Assembly (NCBI RefSeq): GCF_000308535.1
Contig: NZ_BAFW01000012.1
Span: 1-64,000 of the forward strand
Direction of reading: 5' to 3'
DNA from: Nocardia cerradoensis NBRC 101014
GTDB lineage: Bacteria > Actinomycetota > Actinomycetes > Mycobacteriales > Mycobacteriaceae
Length of the DNA stretch: 64,000 nt
This document shows, piece by piece, positions 7,277 to 16,975 of this stretch (the first letter of the stretch is position 1; each line of letters opens with the position of its first letter). A program made the position numbers and the translations under genes. The notes below the pieces were generated by a model, which saw nothing but the letters and a program-made list of their open reading frames with translations, ran no database searches and was not told the origin of the DNA.

Positions 7277-8041
7277 ATGAACGAGGTTCTTGCCGTGCCG
7301 TTGCGTGCGGTCGGCGGGTTCTTCGAACTCGTGGCCGCTGTGGCGCGGGCCTTGATACGTCCGCCATTTCAGCGACGGGAATTCGTCGACCAGTCGTGGT
7401 TCGTCGCACGGGTGTCGATCATCCCGACCATCCTGGTCGCGATCCCGTTCACAGTTCTGGTGAGCTTCACGCTGAATATCCTGTTGCGCGAAATCGGCGC
7501 GGCCGATCTCTCCGGCGCGGGCGCCGCATTCGGAACGGTCACCCAGGTCGGTCCGATCGTGACGGTGCTGATCGTCGCCGGCGCCGGCGCCACCGCGATC
7601 TGCGCGGACCTGGGCGCGCGCACGATCCGGGAAGAAATCGACGCCATGAAGGTGCTCGGCATCGACCCGATCCATCGCCTGGTGGTGCCTCGCGTGCTCG
7701 CCTCGATGTTCGTCGCGGCGCTGCTCAACGGCCTGGTCTCGACGATCGGCATCGCCGGTGGCTTCCTGTTCTCGGTGCTCCTGCAGGGAGTCAACCCCGG
7801 CGCCTTCGTCAACGGGCTCACCCTGCTCACCCATACGCCGGAACTGGTGATCTCCGAGGTCAAGGCCGCGCTTTTCGGTCTGATCGCCGGACTGATGGCC
7901 TGCTATCTCGGCCTCAACGTCAAGGGCGGTCCCAAGAGTGTGGGTGACGCGGTCAACCAGACGGTGGTTTTCTCCTTCATGGCTCTGTTCGTGGTGAACG
8001 TCGTGGTCACCGCCGTCGGCATCAAGTTCACGGTGCGGTGA
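7277..8041 (+). CDS. yrbE4A: MlaE/YrbE-family permease YrbE4A
   Basis: Protein of 254 residues, mostly hydrophobic, with the MlaE permease signature region GAGATAICADLGARTIREEIDAM followed by MKVLGIDP. YrbE4A and YrbE4B form the inner-membrane channel of the Mce4 steroid importer, which is powered by an Mkl-type ATPase encoded elsewhere. A near-perfect AAGGAGGA site is 8 nt before ATG 7277. It is the first gene of a long operon: yrbE4B follows after 4 nt. Controlled by the duplicated KstR-like promoter just upstream. Confidence 0.95.
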   Translation: MNEVLAVPLRAVGGFFELVAAVARALIRPPFQRREFVDQSWFVARVSIIPTILVAIPFTVLVSFTLNILLREIGAADLSGAGAAFGTVTQVGPIVTVLIVAGAGATAICADLGARTIREEIDAMKVLGIDPIHRLVVPRVLASMFVAALLNGLVSTIGIAGGFLFSVLLQGVNPGAFVNGLTLLTHTPELVISEVKAALFGLIAGLMACYLGLNVKGGPKSVGDAVNQTVVFSFMALFVVNVVVTAVGIKFTVR

Positions 8042-8045
8042 TCCG

Positions 8046-8897
8046 ATGGCGTTCGTAATCCAGTCCCGCTTCCCCCGTACTGTTCGACGCGTGCGGCGGG
8101 TTTCGAGTTCGATGGACGGAATCGGGCATCACGCCCAGTTCTACGGCAGGTCGTTGGCCTCGGTACCGAAGGCATTCACGCACTACCGCACCGAAACCAT
8201 TCGCCTGATCGCCGAAATCAGCATGGGCACAGGCGCTTTGGCGGTGATCGGCGGCACGGTGGTGATCGTCGGCTTCCTCACCCTGTTCACCGGCGGCACC
8301 ATCGCGGTGCAGGGCTACAGCTCGCTGGGCAATATCGGTGTCGAGGCGCTGACCGGATTCTTCGCCGCATTCCTCAATGTGCGGATCGCGGCACCGGTGA
8401 TCTCGGGCATCGGGCTGGCGGCGACCATCGGCGCCGGCGCGACGGCCCAGCTGGGCGCCATGCGGGTGGCCGAGGAGATCGACGCCCTGGAATCCATGGC
8501 GATCCGGCCGATGCCCTTCCTGGTCGGCACCCGCGTGCTGGCGGGCATGATCGCGATCGTTCCGCTCTACGCGCTGGCGGTCATCGCGTCGTTCGTCGCG
8601 AGCCGTTTCGCCACGGTCGTCATCTACGGCCAGTCGGCCGGTGTGTACGACCATTACTTCTCCACATTCCTGATTCCCAGTGACATCCTGTGGTCGTTCG
8701 TGCAGGCGATCCTCATGGCCTTGGCGGTCATGATGATTCACACCTACTACGGCTACAACGCGACCGGTGGACCGGTCGGTGTCGGAATCGCGGTCGGAAA
8801 CGCGGTGCGCGCCTCGCTGGTGGCAGTGGTGTCGGTAACCCTGCTGATGTCGCTGGCGATCTACGGCACCTCCGGCAACTTCCATCTCTCCGGGTAG
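8046..8897 (+). CDS. yrbE4B: MlaE/YrbE-family permease YrbE4B
   Basis: Protein of 283 residues, with a cytoplasmic N-terminal segment of about 50 residues followed by membrane helices and the permease signature GAGATAQLGAMRVAEEIDALE, then MAIRPMPFLVGTRV. It pairs with YrbE4A as the Mce4 membrane channel. Its start lies 4 nt after the yrbE4A stop with no clear ribosome binding site, which suggests translational coupling. mce4A begins 5 nt after its end. Confidence 0.94.
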   Translation: MAFVIQSRFPRTVRRVRRVSSSMDGIGHHAQFYGRSLASVPKAFTHYRTETIRLIAEISMGTGALAVIGGTVVIVGFLTLFTGGTIAVQGYSSLGNIGVEALTGFFAAFLNVRIAAPVISGIGLAATIGAGATAQLGAMRVAEEIDALESMAIRPMPFLVGTRVLAGMIAIVPLYALAVIASFVASRFATVVIYGQSAGVYDHYFSTFLIPSDILWSFVQAILMALAVMMIHTYYGYNATGGPVGVGIAVGNAVRASLVAVVSVTLLMSLAIYGTSGNFHLSG

Positions 8898-8902
8898 GCG
8901 GT

Positions 8903-10120
8903 ATGGCGGCAAATAAACTCGTCGAAAAGGAAGGCGCCGGTAAGTTTTTCGGCGCCGGATGGGGTGTCAAGCTTTCGGGGGTGGCGCTGATTCTGTTTCT
9001 GGCCGCGATCGTCGCCGTCGCTCTGACGATGTTCGTGGGCGGATTCACCACCTCGAAACCGGTCTATCTCGACGCTCCGCGCGCGGGCCTGGTGATGGAC
9101 AAGGACGCGAAGGTCAAGATCCGCGGTGTGCAGATCGGCCACGTCTCCGATATCGCCTACACCGGTGACCAGGCTCGGCTGACCTTGGCGATGGACCCCG
9201 ATCAACTGAAGATGGTGCCGGCGAACTCGACCGTCGATATTCGGTCGACCACGGTCTTCGGTGCCAAATACGTGAACTTCGTCGAGCCGGAGGTCCCTTC
9301 CGCGCAGCATCTGCAGGCCGGCGCCACGTTGACCGCGCAGTCGGTGACCGTCGAATTCAATACGCTGTTCCAGCATTTGACCGAGGTGCTCGGCAAGATC
9401 GCGCCGGAGAAACTGAACGCGACACTGACCGCGCTCGGCACCGCATTGCAGGGCCGCGGCGACAAACTCGGTCAACTGCTGGTCGACAGTGACGAATATC
9501 TGCGCGATATCAATCCGAGCCTGCCGGATCTGCAACGCGATCTGCAGACGTCGGTCGGAGTCACCAACCTGTACGCCGACACCGCGCCGAACCTGTTGCG
9601 CACGACCGACAATGCGGCCGTGACGAGCAAGACCCTCGTCGACCACAAGGACAGCCTCGACGCCGTGCTGCTGAATCTGATCGGCCTGGCCGACACCACG
9701 GGCGCGGTGCTGAAGGAGAACGAGAACGGTCTGTCGACGGCCCTGGATCTGCTGCGGCCCACGGCCGAATTGCTCAACGAATACAACCCGGCGCTGTACT
9801 GCCTCGTCGAAGGTGTCGCGGGCGCGATTCCGCGGGCCAACGAGATCTTCGGCGGGACCGGACCGTGGGTGACGTTGAACGCCAGCTTCATGCCGGGCGG
9901 CACGCCCTATTCCTATCCGAAGGATCTGCCGAAGGTGAATGCGACCGGTGGCCCGCACTGCGAGGGCGTCCTCGACCGCAAACCCGGTAGCCACGCGAAC
10001 TACCTGGTCACCGACACCACGGAGGGACGGGTGTACACACCGGAACTGTCCACCCATCTGAACGGCCCCCGGGTCTTCCAGTTGCTGTTCGCGGGCCTGC
10101 CGGGGGTGGGTAATCCGTGA
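8903..10120 (+). CDS. mce4A: Mce-family protein Mce4A
   Basis: Protein of 405 residues: an N-terminal membrane anchor (about residues 24-46, SGVALILFLAAIVAVALTMF), then an MlaD/Mce domain (PVYLDAPRAGLVMDKDAKVKIRGVQIGHV), then a long helical region and a Cys-bearing C-terminal part. In the family, six Mce proteins form a periplasm-spanning tube that carries sterol to YrbE4AB. Gene order identifies it as the A subunit (Rv3499c equivalent). It follows yrbE4B by 5 nt and overlaps mce4B by 4 bp (GTGA). Confidence 0.94.
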   Translation: MAANKLVEKEGAGKFFGAGWGVKLSGVALILFLAAIVAVALTMFVGGFTTSKPVYLDAPRAGLVMDKDAKVKIRGVQIGHVSDIAYTGDQARLTLAMDPDQLKMVPANSTVDIRSTTVFGAKYVNFVEPEVPSAQHLQAGATLTAQSVTVEFNTLFQHLTEVLGKIAPEKLNATLTALGTALQGRGDKLGQLLVDSDEYLRDINPSLPDLQRDLQTSVGVTNLYADTAPNLLRTTDNAAVTSKTLVDHKDSLDAVLLNLIGLADTTGAVLKENENGLSTALDLLRPTAELLNEYNPALYCLVEGVAGAIPRANEIFGGTGPWVTLNASFMPGGTPYSYPKDLPKVNATGGPHCEGVLDRKPGSHANYLVTDTTEGRVYTPELSTHLNGPRVFQLLFAGLPGVGNP

Positions 10121-11148
10121 GGCTCAAACCACACGCCACCAGCGTCAAACTCGGGATCTTCACGCTCGTGATGGTGCTGGTGCTGGCCCTGCTGGTCGTC
10201 ATCTTCTCGCAGATGCGCTTCGCGCGGGAGAACGGCTATCACGCGGTGTTCACCAGCTCCTCGGGCATGCTGCCCGGGTCCAAGGTGCGCATCGCGGGTG
10301 TGCCGGTCGGCTCGGTGAAGAGTGTCAAGGTCGGCAAGGACCATCTGGCCCACGTCGATTTCGACGTCGACCGGCAGTACAAGCTCTATGTCAGCACCCA
10401 GGCCGCCGTGCGCTACGAGAATCTGGTGGGTGACCGGTATCTCGAGCTGATGGACGCCCCGGGCACCGCGCAGGTGCTGCACTCCGGCGCCACCATCGGC
10501 CTGGACAAGACCAAGCCGGCGCTGGACCTGGACATGCTGCTGGGTGGTTTCAAACCGCTGCTGCGCGGCCTGGACCCGCAGCAGGTCAACTCGCTGACCG
10601 AGGCGCTGCTGCAGGTCTTCCAGGGACAGGGCGGCACCCTGGTCGCACTGCTGAACAGCTCCGGCTCGTTCGCTAAGACCCTCGGCGACCGCGACGCCCT
10701 CATCGGCAGCGTGATCGAGAATCTGAAGACGGTGCTGGCCACCATCGACGATCACAACAGGGATTTCGACACCACGCTGACCGAATTGCAGCGCCTGGTG
10801 AGTGGCCTGGCCGCGGACCGGGACCCGATCGGCGCGGCACTGCCGCGACTGGCCGGCGCCACCGGCGATCTCACCGATCTGCTGAAGCAGGCGCGCCCGG
10901 ACCTCAAGGCGACCTTCGACCAGCTGGGCCGCGTCGCCGACAATCTCGACCAGAAGTCCGACGATGTCGAGTGGGTCCTGCAGAACCTGCCCTCGACCTA
11001 CAAGGAGCTGGTGCGCCTCGGTTCGTACGGCTCGTTCCTGAACATGTACGTGTGCGGAACGAATTTCCTCGTGGACGGCCCGGACGGTAAGCCGATGCAT
11101 GTGAATCTGCCCGGTCTGCAGACGACCGGAAGGTGCTCGACGAAGTGA
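10117..11148 (+). CDS. mce4B: Mce-family protein Mce4B
   Basis: Protein of 343 residues. N-terminal transmembrane helix (about 9-29, LGIFTLVMVLVLALLVVIFSQ), MlaD domain (YHAVFTSSSGMLPGSKVRIAGVPVGSV), then the Mce helical region and a short C-terminal part with two Cys (MYVCGTNF and TGRCST). It is the B subunit of the Mce4 sterol transporter. Its GTG overlaps the mce4A stop (GTGA), so the two are translationally coupled. Confidence 0.94.
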   Translation: MRLKPHATSVKLGIFTLVMVLVLALLVVIFSQMRFARENGYHAVFTSSSGMLPGSKVRIAGVPVGSVKSVKVGKDHLAHVDFDVDRQYKLYVSTQAAVRYENLVGDRYLELMDAPGTAQVLHSGATIGLDKTKPALDLDMLLGGFKPLLRGLDPQQVNSLTEALLQVFQGQGGTLVALLNSSGSFAKTLGDRDALIGSVIENLKTVLATIDDHNRDFDTTLTELQRLVSGLAADRDPIGAALPRLAGATGDLTDLLKQARPDLKATFDQLGRVADNLDQKSDDVEWVLQNLPSTYKELVRLGSYGSFLNMYVCGTNFLVDGPDGKPMHVNLPGLQTTGRCSTK

Positions 11149-12206
11149 ACCAGACCTCTCCGCTCATCAAACACGGCGTCGTCGGCGTCGTGCTGGCGGT
11201 CGCGATCGCGTTGTCCGCCTTGCAGTTCGACCGGCTTCCGTTCATTCGCAGCGGCGCCGAATTCACCGCGTACTTCGCCGATGCCGGCGGTCTGGTGACC
11301 GGCGACCAGGTTCAGGTCGCCGGTGTCCGGTCCGGGCAGGTCGAGGACGTCAGTCTCGACGGTCCCAAAGTGAAGGTCCGGTTCAGCCTCGACGAATCCA
11401 TCGTCCTGGGAAAGAAGACGACCGCCGCGATTAAGACCAACACCGTGCTCGGGCGCAAATCCCTGGAGGTCGATCCGCAGGGCTCCGGTGCGCTGCGCAG
11501 CGATCAGCCGATTCCGTTGGACCGCACCACTTCTCCGTATTCGCTCAACGACGCCCTGGGCGATCTGAGCAATACCGTGAAGGGGCTGGACACCGACCAG
11601 GTCAACAAGACGCTCGACGCCCTGTCGGACGCCTTCGCCGACACACCCGCGCCGCTGCGTTCGGCGCTGGACGGCATCACGCAACTGTCACGCAGCCTGA
11701 ACGCACGGGACAAGGCCCTGACCGAACTGCTCTCGCACGCGCAGAACGTCACCAAGGTGCTCTCGGATCGGTCGAACCAGATCAACGCCCTGCTGCTCGA
11801 CGGCAACAACCTGCTCGGTGAGCTGGACGCCCGGCGCACGGCGCTGAGCCAGCTGATCGTCTACGTCAACGGACTGGCGCAGCAGCTGACCGGTTTCGTC
11901 AACGACAACGAGCAGAGCCTGAAACCGACACTGGACAAGCTGAATTCGGTGCTGCAACTGCTCGAGCGGAACAAGGACAACCTGAGCAAGGCCCTGGACG
12001 CGCTCGGCCCGTTCGAGGCGGCGCTCGGCGAACAGGTCGGCAGCGGCCCGTACTTCCAGGCCTACGTCTCCAACGCCACGAGTATGACGTTGCAGCCGCT
12101 GGTGGATGCGCTGGTCTGGCCGCAGCACGTACCCGAATCGTTCTGGAAGTACCTGACCACCCCGCCGCCCTCGATCGGGCCCGCGATCCAGGAGCCGCCG
12201 CGATGA
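11145..12206 (+). CDS. mce4C: Mce-family protein Mce4C
   Basis: Protein of about 353 residues with one N-terminal membrane helix, an MlaD domain (EFTAYFADAGGLVTGDQVQVAGVRSGQV) and a coiled helical region rich in Leu/Asp/Lys. The GTG at 11145 overlaps the mce4B stop as GTGA, like the other junctions of this operon, and has GGAAGG 11 nt upstream; a GTG at 11133 is an alternative. Third subunit of the Mce4 tube. It ends without the long Pro-rich tail seen in some C subunits. Confidence 0.92.
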   Translation: MNQTSPLIKHGVVGVVLAVAIALSALQFDRLPFIRSGAEFTAYFADAGGLVTGDQVQVAGVRSGQVEDVSLDGPKVKVRFSLDESIVLGKKTTAAIKTNTVLGRKSLEVDPQGSGALRSDQPIPLDRTTSPYSLNDALGDLSNTVKGLDTDQVNKTLDALSDAFADTPAPLRSALDGITQLSRSLNARDKALTELLSHAQNVTKVLSDRSNQINALLLDGNNLLGELDARRTALSQLIVYVNGLAQQLTGFVNDNEQSLKPTLDKLNSVLQLLERNKDNLSKALDALGPFEAALGEQVGSGPYFQAYVSNATSMTLQPLVDALVWPQHVPESFWKYLTTPPPSIGPAIQEPPR

Positions 12207-13468
12207 ACGCGATTCGCACGATCACGAAGGTGCCGAAATGGGTCCGCGTCGTGGCCGCCGCCCTGGTGGTGGCGCTGGCGGGCTGGATCGTCTACGGCGC
12301 GGTGACCAATATCGGCAAGACCCACATCACCGCCTACTTCCCGTCCACCACCGGGCTGTACGCCGGTGACGACGTGCGGGTGCTGGGCGTCAAGGTCGGC
12401 CGGATCGATGCGATCGAGCCGGGCCGGGACAAGACCAAGGTGACGATGACGGTCGACCGCGGCGTCGACATCCCGGCCGATGCCAAGGCCGTCACGGTCT
12501 CGCCGAATCTGGTCTCGGCCCGCTTCGTGCAGTTGGCGCCGGTGTACACCGGTGGCCCGAAGATGCACGACGACGGCGTGATTCCGATCGAGCACACCGC
12601 CGTGCCGGTGGAATGGGACGACATCAAGGCCGAGCTGACCAAACTGTCGAAAGCCCTGGGGCCGATCGGTGAGGATCAGCAGGGCTCGTTCGGACGGTTC
12701 GTCAACACCGCGTCCGACAATCTCGCGAACGGCAATGCCCAGGCGCTGCGCGACACGCTCCACGAGTTGTCGAGCACTCTGAATACGTTGTCCGACGGTC
12801 GCACCGATCTGTTCGGCACCGTGCGCAACCTGCAGCAGTTCGTCGATGTGCTGTCCAAGAGCAACGATCAGATCGTGCAGTTCGGTGGCCGGCTGGCCTC
12901 GGTGTCCTCGGTGCTGTCGGGCGTCTCCGACGATCTCGGCGCCGGACTGGACAATCTCGATTCGGCGGTGGCCGACGTCAAGCGTTTCCTGGACGAACGC
13001 GGCGGTCAGCTCACCGAGAGTGTGCAGAATCTGGCGCAGGTGACCCAGATCCTGGCCGACAAGCGTCCGCAGCTCGAGCAGGTCCTGCATTCGGGCCCGG
13101 TCGCGCTGTCGAACTTCTATCAGATCTACAAGCCCGCGCAGGGCACGCTGACCGGCGCCGTGGTGCTGCCGAACTTCCGCAATCCGTTCGCGTTCCTGTG
13201 TGGCGCCGTCGAGGCGCTCGAGGACAACGGTTCACAGCGGACCGCGGACCTGTGTAAACAACAGGTGGCACCGGTGATCAGCTCGCTGATGATGAATTAC
13301 CCACCGCTGCTGGTGAATCCGGCGTCCGGGCAGCAGGCCTTCCCGAGCCAGCTGACCTTCTCGCCCCCGAGTCTGGCCGACCGCGTCGAATATCCGGCTC
13401 CCGGTGAGGCTCCGGCCGAGGTGCCGAGCGGTCTGGCCGGCCTCGCGATTCCGGGAGGAGGACGATGA
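12203..13468 (+). CDS. mce4D: Mce-family protein Mce4D
   Basis: Protein of 421 residues: N-terminal helix (VRVVAAALVVALAGWIVYGAV), MlaD domain (KTHITAYFPSTTGLYAGDDVRVLGVKVGRI), extended helical region and a Pro/Ala-rich C-terminus (YPAPGEAPAEVPSGLAG). Fourth subunit of the Mce4 sterol importer. It overlaps mce4C and mce4E by ATGA junctions. Two Cys (LCGAVE, DLCKQQ) in the C-terminal domain are typical of D subunits. Confidence 0.94.
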   Translation: MNAIRTITKVPKWVRVVAAALVVALAGWIVYGAVTNIGKTHITAYFPSTTGLYAGDDVRVLGVKVGRIDAIEPGRDKTKVTMTVDRGVDIPADAKAVTVSPNLVSARFVQLAPVYTGGPKMHDDGVIPIEHTAVPVEWDDIKAELTKLSKALGPIGEDQQGSFGRFVNTASDNLANGNAQALRDTLHELSSTLNTLSDGRTDLFGTVRNLQQFVDVLSKSNDQIVQFGGRLASVSSVLSGVSDDLGAGLDNLDSAVADVKRFLDERGGQLTESVQNLAQVTQILADKRPQLEQVLHSGPVALSNFYQIYKPAQGTLTGAVVLPNFRNPFAFLCGAVEALEDNGSQRTADLCKQQVAPVISSLMMNYPPLLVNPASGQQAFPSQLTFSPPSLADRVEYPAPGEAPAEVPSGLAGLAIPGGGR

Positions 13469-14709
13469 TGCGACGCGGACGACTGCGACTCGCCGGCGCC
13501 GCCGTCGGTCTGGTGATTCTGTTGGGCGCCACCGGATGTGAGTGGGACGGCCTGAACACCCTGCCGATGCCCGGCGCGGCCGGAACGGGGGAAGGCGCCT
13601 GGCAGATCAAGATCCAGATGCCGAATGTCACCACGCTGACTCGCAATTCGCCGGTGCAGGTGGACGATGTCACGGTCGGCACGGTGAAGAACATCCAGGT
13701 CGAGGATTGGCACGCGCTGGTCACGGTGAGCCTCGAGAAGGGTGTGCACCTGCCGGCCAACACGGTGGCCGCGATCGGGCAGACCAGCCTGCTCGGCAGT
13801 AACCACGTCGAACTGTCGGCACCGAAAGATGTTGCGCCCGAAGGGCAATTGAAGCCGGGCGATGTGATTCCGCTGTCGCGCGCGAGTGTGTATCCCACCA
13901 CCGAGCAGACGTTGTCGTCGTTGTCGGTGGTGCTCAACGGTGGCGGAATCTCGCAGCTCGAGACCATCACCCACGAGCTGAACAAGACCTTCTCCGGACG
14001 GTCCGATGCCATCCGCGACCTGCTGCCGCAGCTGACGCAGCTGACCACCACCCTGGACGCCCAGACCAAGGACATCATCGACGCGATGAGTGGGCTGGAC
14101 CGCTTCGCCGGGCAGCTGAACAACCAGAAGGACCAGGTGACACGGGCCGTCACGCAGCTGCATCCGGCCCTCACCGTCCTGGCCGACCGCCGCGAGAACA
14201 TCACCAAAACCATTACCGCCCTGGGTGATCTGAGTGATGTGGTGAGCCGGGTGATCGCCGAGAGCGGTGACAATCTGAAGGCGGATCTGGCCAATCTCCA
14301 CCCGGCCCTGGAATCGCTGGCCGACACCGGAACGAAATTGGCCGACTCCCTGCAGATTCTGCTCACCTTCCCGTTCCCCATGCGCAACCTGAACAAGGCG
14401 CTCAAGGGCGACTACCTCAACCTGCTGATGACCGTCGATCTCACCGGCGCGCGGCTGGATTCGAACTTCCTCACCGGTACGCCGCTGGGCGGACGCTTCG
14501 GCGGGGTCGAGGGCGCGCTCGGCACGATCGCGCCCGATACCGCGATGGGCAAGGGCGACCCGGTCACCGGGCCGATGCAGCCGCCGCCGCCCGCGCCGAA
14601 CACGGCCACGCCGACGCCGAGCATTCCCGGCCTGCCGCCGATTCCGAACCTGCCCGCCATACCCGGGCTGACGGTGCCCGCGCCGCAACAAGGGGGTGCG
14701 GGTCGATGA
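13465..14709 (+). CDS. mce4E: Mce-family lipoprotein Mce4E (LprN-like)
   Basis: Protein of 414 residues with a lipoprotein signal peptide: basic MMRRGRLRLA, hydrophobic core, and a lipobox ending at Cys25 (LGATGC). It then has an MlaD domain (QIKIQMPNVTTLTRNSPVQVDDVTVGTV), helical region and a Pro-rich tail. The E subunit is the lipoprotein of Mce systems (LprN in M. tuberculosis). It overlaps mce4D and mce4F by 4 bp. Expected to be anchored to the outer face of the membrane. Confidence 0.95.
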   Translation: MMRRGRLRLAGAAVGLVILLGATGCEWDGLNTLPMPGAAGTGEGAWQIKIQMPNVTTLTRNSPVQVDDVTVGTVKNIQVEDWHALVTVSLEKGVHLPANTVAAIGQTSLLGSNHVELSAPKDVAPEGQLKPGDVIPLSRASVYPTTEQTLSSLSVVLNGGGISQLETITHELNKTFSGRSDAIRDLLPQLTQLTTTLDAQTKDIIDAMSGLDRFAGQLNNQKDQVTRAVTQLHPALTVLADRRENITKTITALGDLSDVVSRVIAESGDNLKADLANLHPALESLADTGTKLADSLQILLTFPFPMRNLNKALKGDYLNLLMTVDLTGARLDSNFLTGTPLGGRFGGVEGALGTIAPDTAMGKGDPVTGPMQPPPPAPNTATPTPSIPGLPPIPNLPAIPGLTVPAPQQGGAGR

Positions 14710-16130
14710 AACTCAGCAAATTCGTCCGGATCCAGCTGGTGATCTTCTCGATCCTGACCGTGATCGGCCTGGTCGTGATGGCGGGCGTCTACGTCCACCT
14801 GCCGGCCATGTTCGGCATCGGCCGCTACGGCGTCACCGTGAAACTCGAGGCCACCGGCGGGCTGTACCCGACCGCGAACGTCGCCTACCGCGGCACCAAC
14901 GTCGGCAAGGTCGAGGATGTGAAGCTCACCCCGGACGGGGTGGACGCCAAACTGTCGATCAGCAGCGACTTCAAGATTCCGAGCGATGTCGACGCCTACG
15001 TCAAGAGCGTGTCGGCGATCGGCGAACAGTACGTGGATCTGGTTCCGGCCGAGAATCCGCACGGCGGGAATCTGCACGACGGTTCGGTGATTCCGGTGCA
15101 GCGCACCAAACTTCCGCAGGACGTCGGCGATATGCTCGACCAGGCCGACCGGCTGCTCAGCAGTGTCGCCGACACCAAACTGCGCCAGGTCATCGACGAT
15201 GCCTTCACCGCGTTCAACGGTGCCGGCCCGGATCTGCAGAAGTTCATCGACTCCGCCTCGCTGCTGGTGCAGGAGGCGAAGAAGAATACGAACGAGACGA
15301 AGGATCTGCTCGACAAGATCGGTCCGCTGCTCGACACCCAGAACCGGTCCGACGCCGCGATCCGCTCGTGGACGAAGGATCTGGCGACCGTCACCGACCA
15401 GTTGCGCCTGCACGACCCCTCGCTGGGACAGTTGCTCGACCGCACGCCCGCGGCCGCGCAGAAGGTGTCGCAGACCTTCCAGGACCTGAAACCGACGCTG
15501 CCGCTGCTGCTGTCGAATCTGACCAGCGTCGGTCAGGTCGGCGTCACCTATCACGCCGGTGTCGAACAGATTCTGGTGATCTATCCGCAGCTGGTGGCGG
15601 CGCTGCTGACCTCCATCCGCGGGCCCACGCAGTACGGCGCCATGGTCGACTTCATGCTCGGGCTCAACGATCCGCCGGGCTGTACGACCGGCTTCCTGCC
15701 GCAGGATCAGCGCCGGTCCCCGGCCCTGAAGGACACTCCGGACACGCCGCCGAACCTCTACTGCAAGGTGGCGCAGAACGCGAAGGAAGCGGTCCGCGGT
15801 ATCCGCAACACGCCGTGCGCGGATGTGCCGGGTAAGCGGGCCCCGAGTCCGGAGCTCTGCCACGACCCGCAGGGTTATGTGCCCGAGGGCGACAACCCGC
15901 CGTTCGGCGAGCCGCATCCGGTCACCCCGTCCGGTGAGCCGGCGGCGAACCCGGGCGACGCTCCCGCCGCGCAGACCCAGCCGGCGGCGGCGCTGCGCAC
16001 CTACGACCTGAAGAACCACACCTTCACCGGACCCGACGGCCGGACCTACCGACAGGGGGATGTGGGCCCCGACGGATCGGGCACTGTACCGTCCAGTTGG
16101 CAGGCGATGCTCGAGGAGCAACAGAAATGA
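14706..16130 (+). CDS. mce4F: Mce-family protein Mce4F
   Basis: Protein of 474 residues: N-terminal helix (IQLVIFSILTVIGLVVMAGVYV), MlaD domain (YGVTVKLEATGGLYPTANVAYRGTNVGKV), helical region, then a Cys-containing globular part (GCTTGF, LYCKVA, TPCADV, ELCHDP) and a roughly 100-residue Pro/Ala-rich tail with a final YDLKNHTFTGPDGRTY segment. Sixth subunit of the Mce4 tube. Overlaps mce4E and mas4A by ATGA. Confidence 0.94.
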   Translation: MKLSKFVRIQLVIFSILTVIGLVVMAGVYVHLPAMFGIGRYGVTVKLEATGGLYPTANVAYRGTNVGKVEDVKLTPDGVDAKLSISSDFKIPSDVDAYVKSVSAIGEQYVDLVPAENPHGGNLHDGSVIPVQRTKLPQDVGDMLDQADRLLSSVADTKLRQVIDDAFTAFNGAGPDLQKFIDSASLLVQEAKKNTNETKDLLDKIGPLLDTQNRSDAAIRSWTKDLATVTDQLRLHDPSLGQLLDRTPAAAQKVSQTFQDLKPTLPLLLSNLTSVGQVGVTYHAGVEQILVIYPQLVAALLTSIRGPTQYGAMVDFMLGLNDPPGCTTGFLPQDQRRSPALKDTPDTPPNLYCKVAQNAKEAVRGIRNTPCADVPGKRAPSPELCHDPQGYVPEGDNPPFGEPHPVTPSGEPAANPGDAPAAQTQPAAALRTYDLKNHTFTGPDGRTYRQGDVGPDGSGTVPSSWQAMLEEQQK

Positions 16131-16975
16131 GCGAATCGAATTCCACACCCACCGGTCGCGTCCGGCGGCGCGCCAGCAGGCAGGCCGGGGCGCCGACCGA
16201 CGCGGTCGCGGTCGAACGGACCGAGAGTTCGCCGGCGCACGACACGGTGAAGCCGGCCACTGCCGACGAGACGGTCGAACTGTCTACCGCATCGCCGGCG
16301 AGCGCGGCCGAGTCGTCCTCCGAGACACCATCGGACGCGGTCTCCGACACCGGCGCGGTCTCCGACTCCACCGGCAAGCTCTCGACGGCAGCCGATGACG
16401 ACAAGACCGTGCGGCTCACCGGTTCGCCGGAGGAGGCGGCAGCGGCGGACGCAGCCGCCGACGCCCCGGAGTCGCGGAAGCGCTCCCTCGGCCCGCTGGG
16501 CTGGGCCGCCGCGGTGGTGGCCGTGCTGTCGTTGATCCTGCTGGTCGGCTCGGGCGGCTTCTTCGCCTACCACCAGCATCAGATCAGCACCCAGGCCGAT
16601 CAGCGCACGGAATACATCCAGACCGCCAAGCAGGCCATCCTCAATCTGACCAATATCAAGGACGACACCGCGAAGCAGGACATCGACCGGGTGCTCTCGG
16701 TCGCCTCGGGGCAACTCAAGCAGGAGTACTCCGAGCGCAAGGACGCCTACGCGCAGGTCGTGCAGCAGGCCAAGGTGAAGGCCAGCGGCGAGATCATCGA
16801 GACCGCGGTCGAGAGCCAGGACGACCACTCCGCGAAGGTGCTGGTCGCGGCCAAGCAGACCCTGACCAACGCCGGTGCCAAGGATCCGCAGGAGCGCTAC
16901 TACCGCTTCCGGGTCACGGTCGACCGCGCCGACAACGGTGGTATCACCGCCTCGCAAGTGGAGTTCGTGGCATGA
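16127..16975 (+). CDS. mas4A: Mce-associated membrane protein (Mas4A)
   Basis: Protein of 282 residues: about 120 N-terminal residues of low-complexity Ser/Thr/Asp/Ala, one transmembrane helix at about 124-148, then an extracytoplasmic domain of the Mce-associated (Mam/Mas) type ending YYRFRVTVDRADNGGITASQVEFV. It matches Rv3493c by order. Mas proteins support assembly or stability of the Mce complex. ATG 16127 makes an ATGA overlap with mce4F; the in-frame ATG at 16097 would make a longer overlap and is less likely. Confidence 0.9.
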   Translation: MSESNSTPTGRVRRRASRQAGAPTDAVAVERTESSPAHDTVKPATADETVELSTASPASAAESSSETPSDAVSDTGAVSDSTGKLSTAADDDKTVRLTGSPEEAAAADAAADAPESRKRSLGPLGWAAAVVAVLSLILLVGSGGFFAYHQHQISTQADQRTEYIQTAKQAILNLTNIKDDTAKQDIDRVLSVASGQLKQEYSERKDAYAQVVQQAKVKASGEIIETAVESQDDHSAKVLVAAKQTLTNAGAKDPQERYYRFRVTVDRADNGGITASQVEFVA

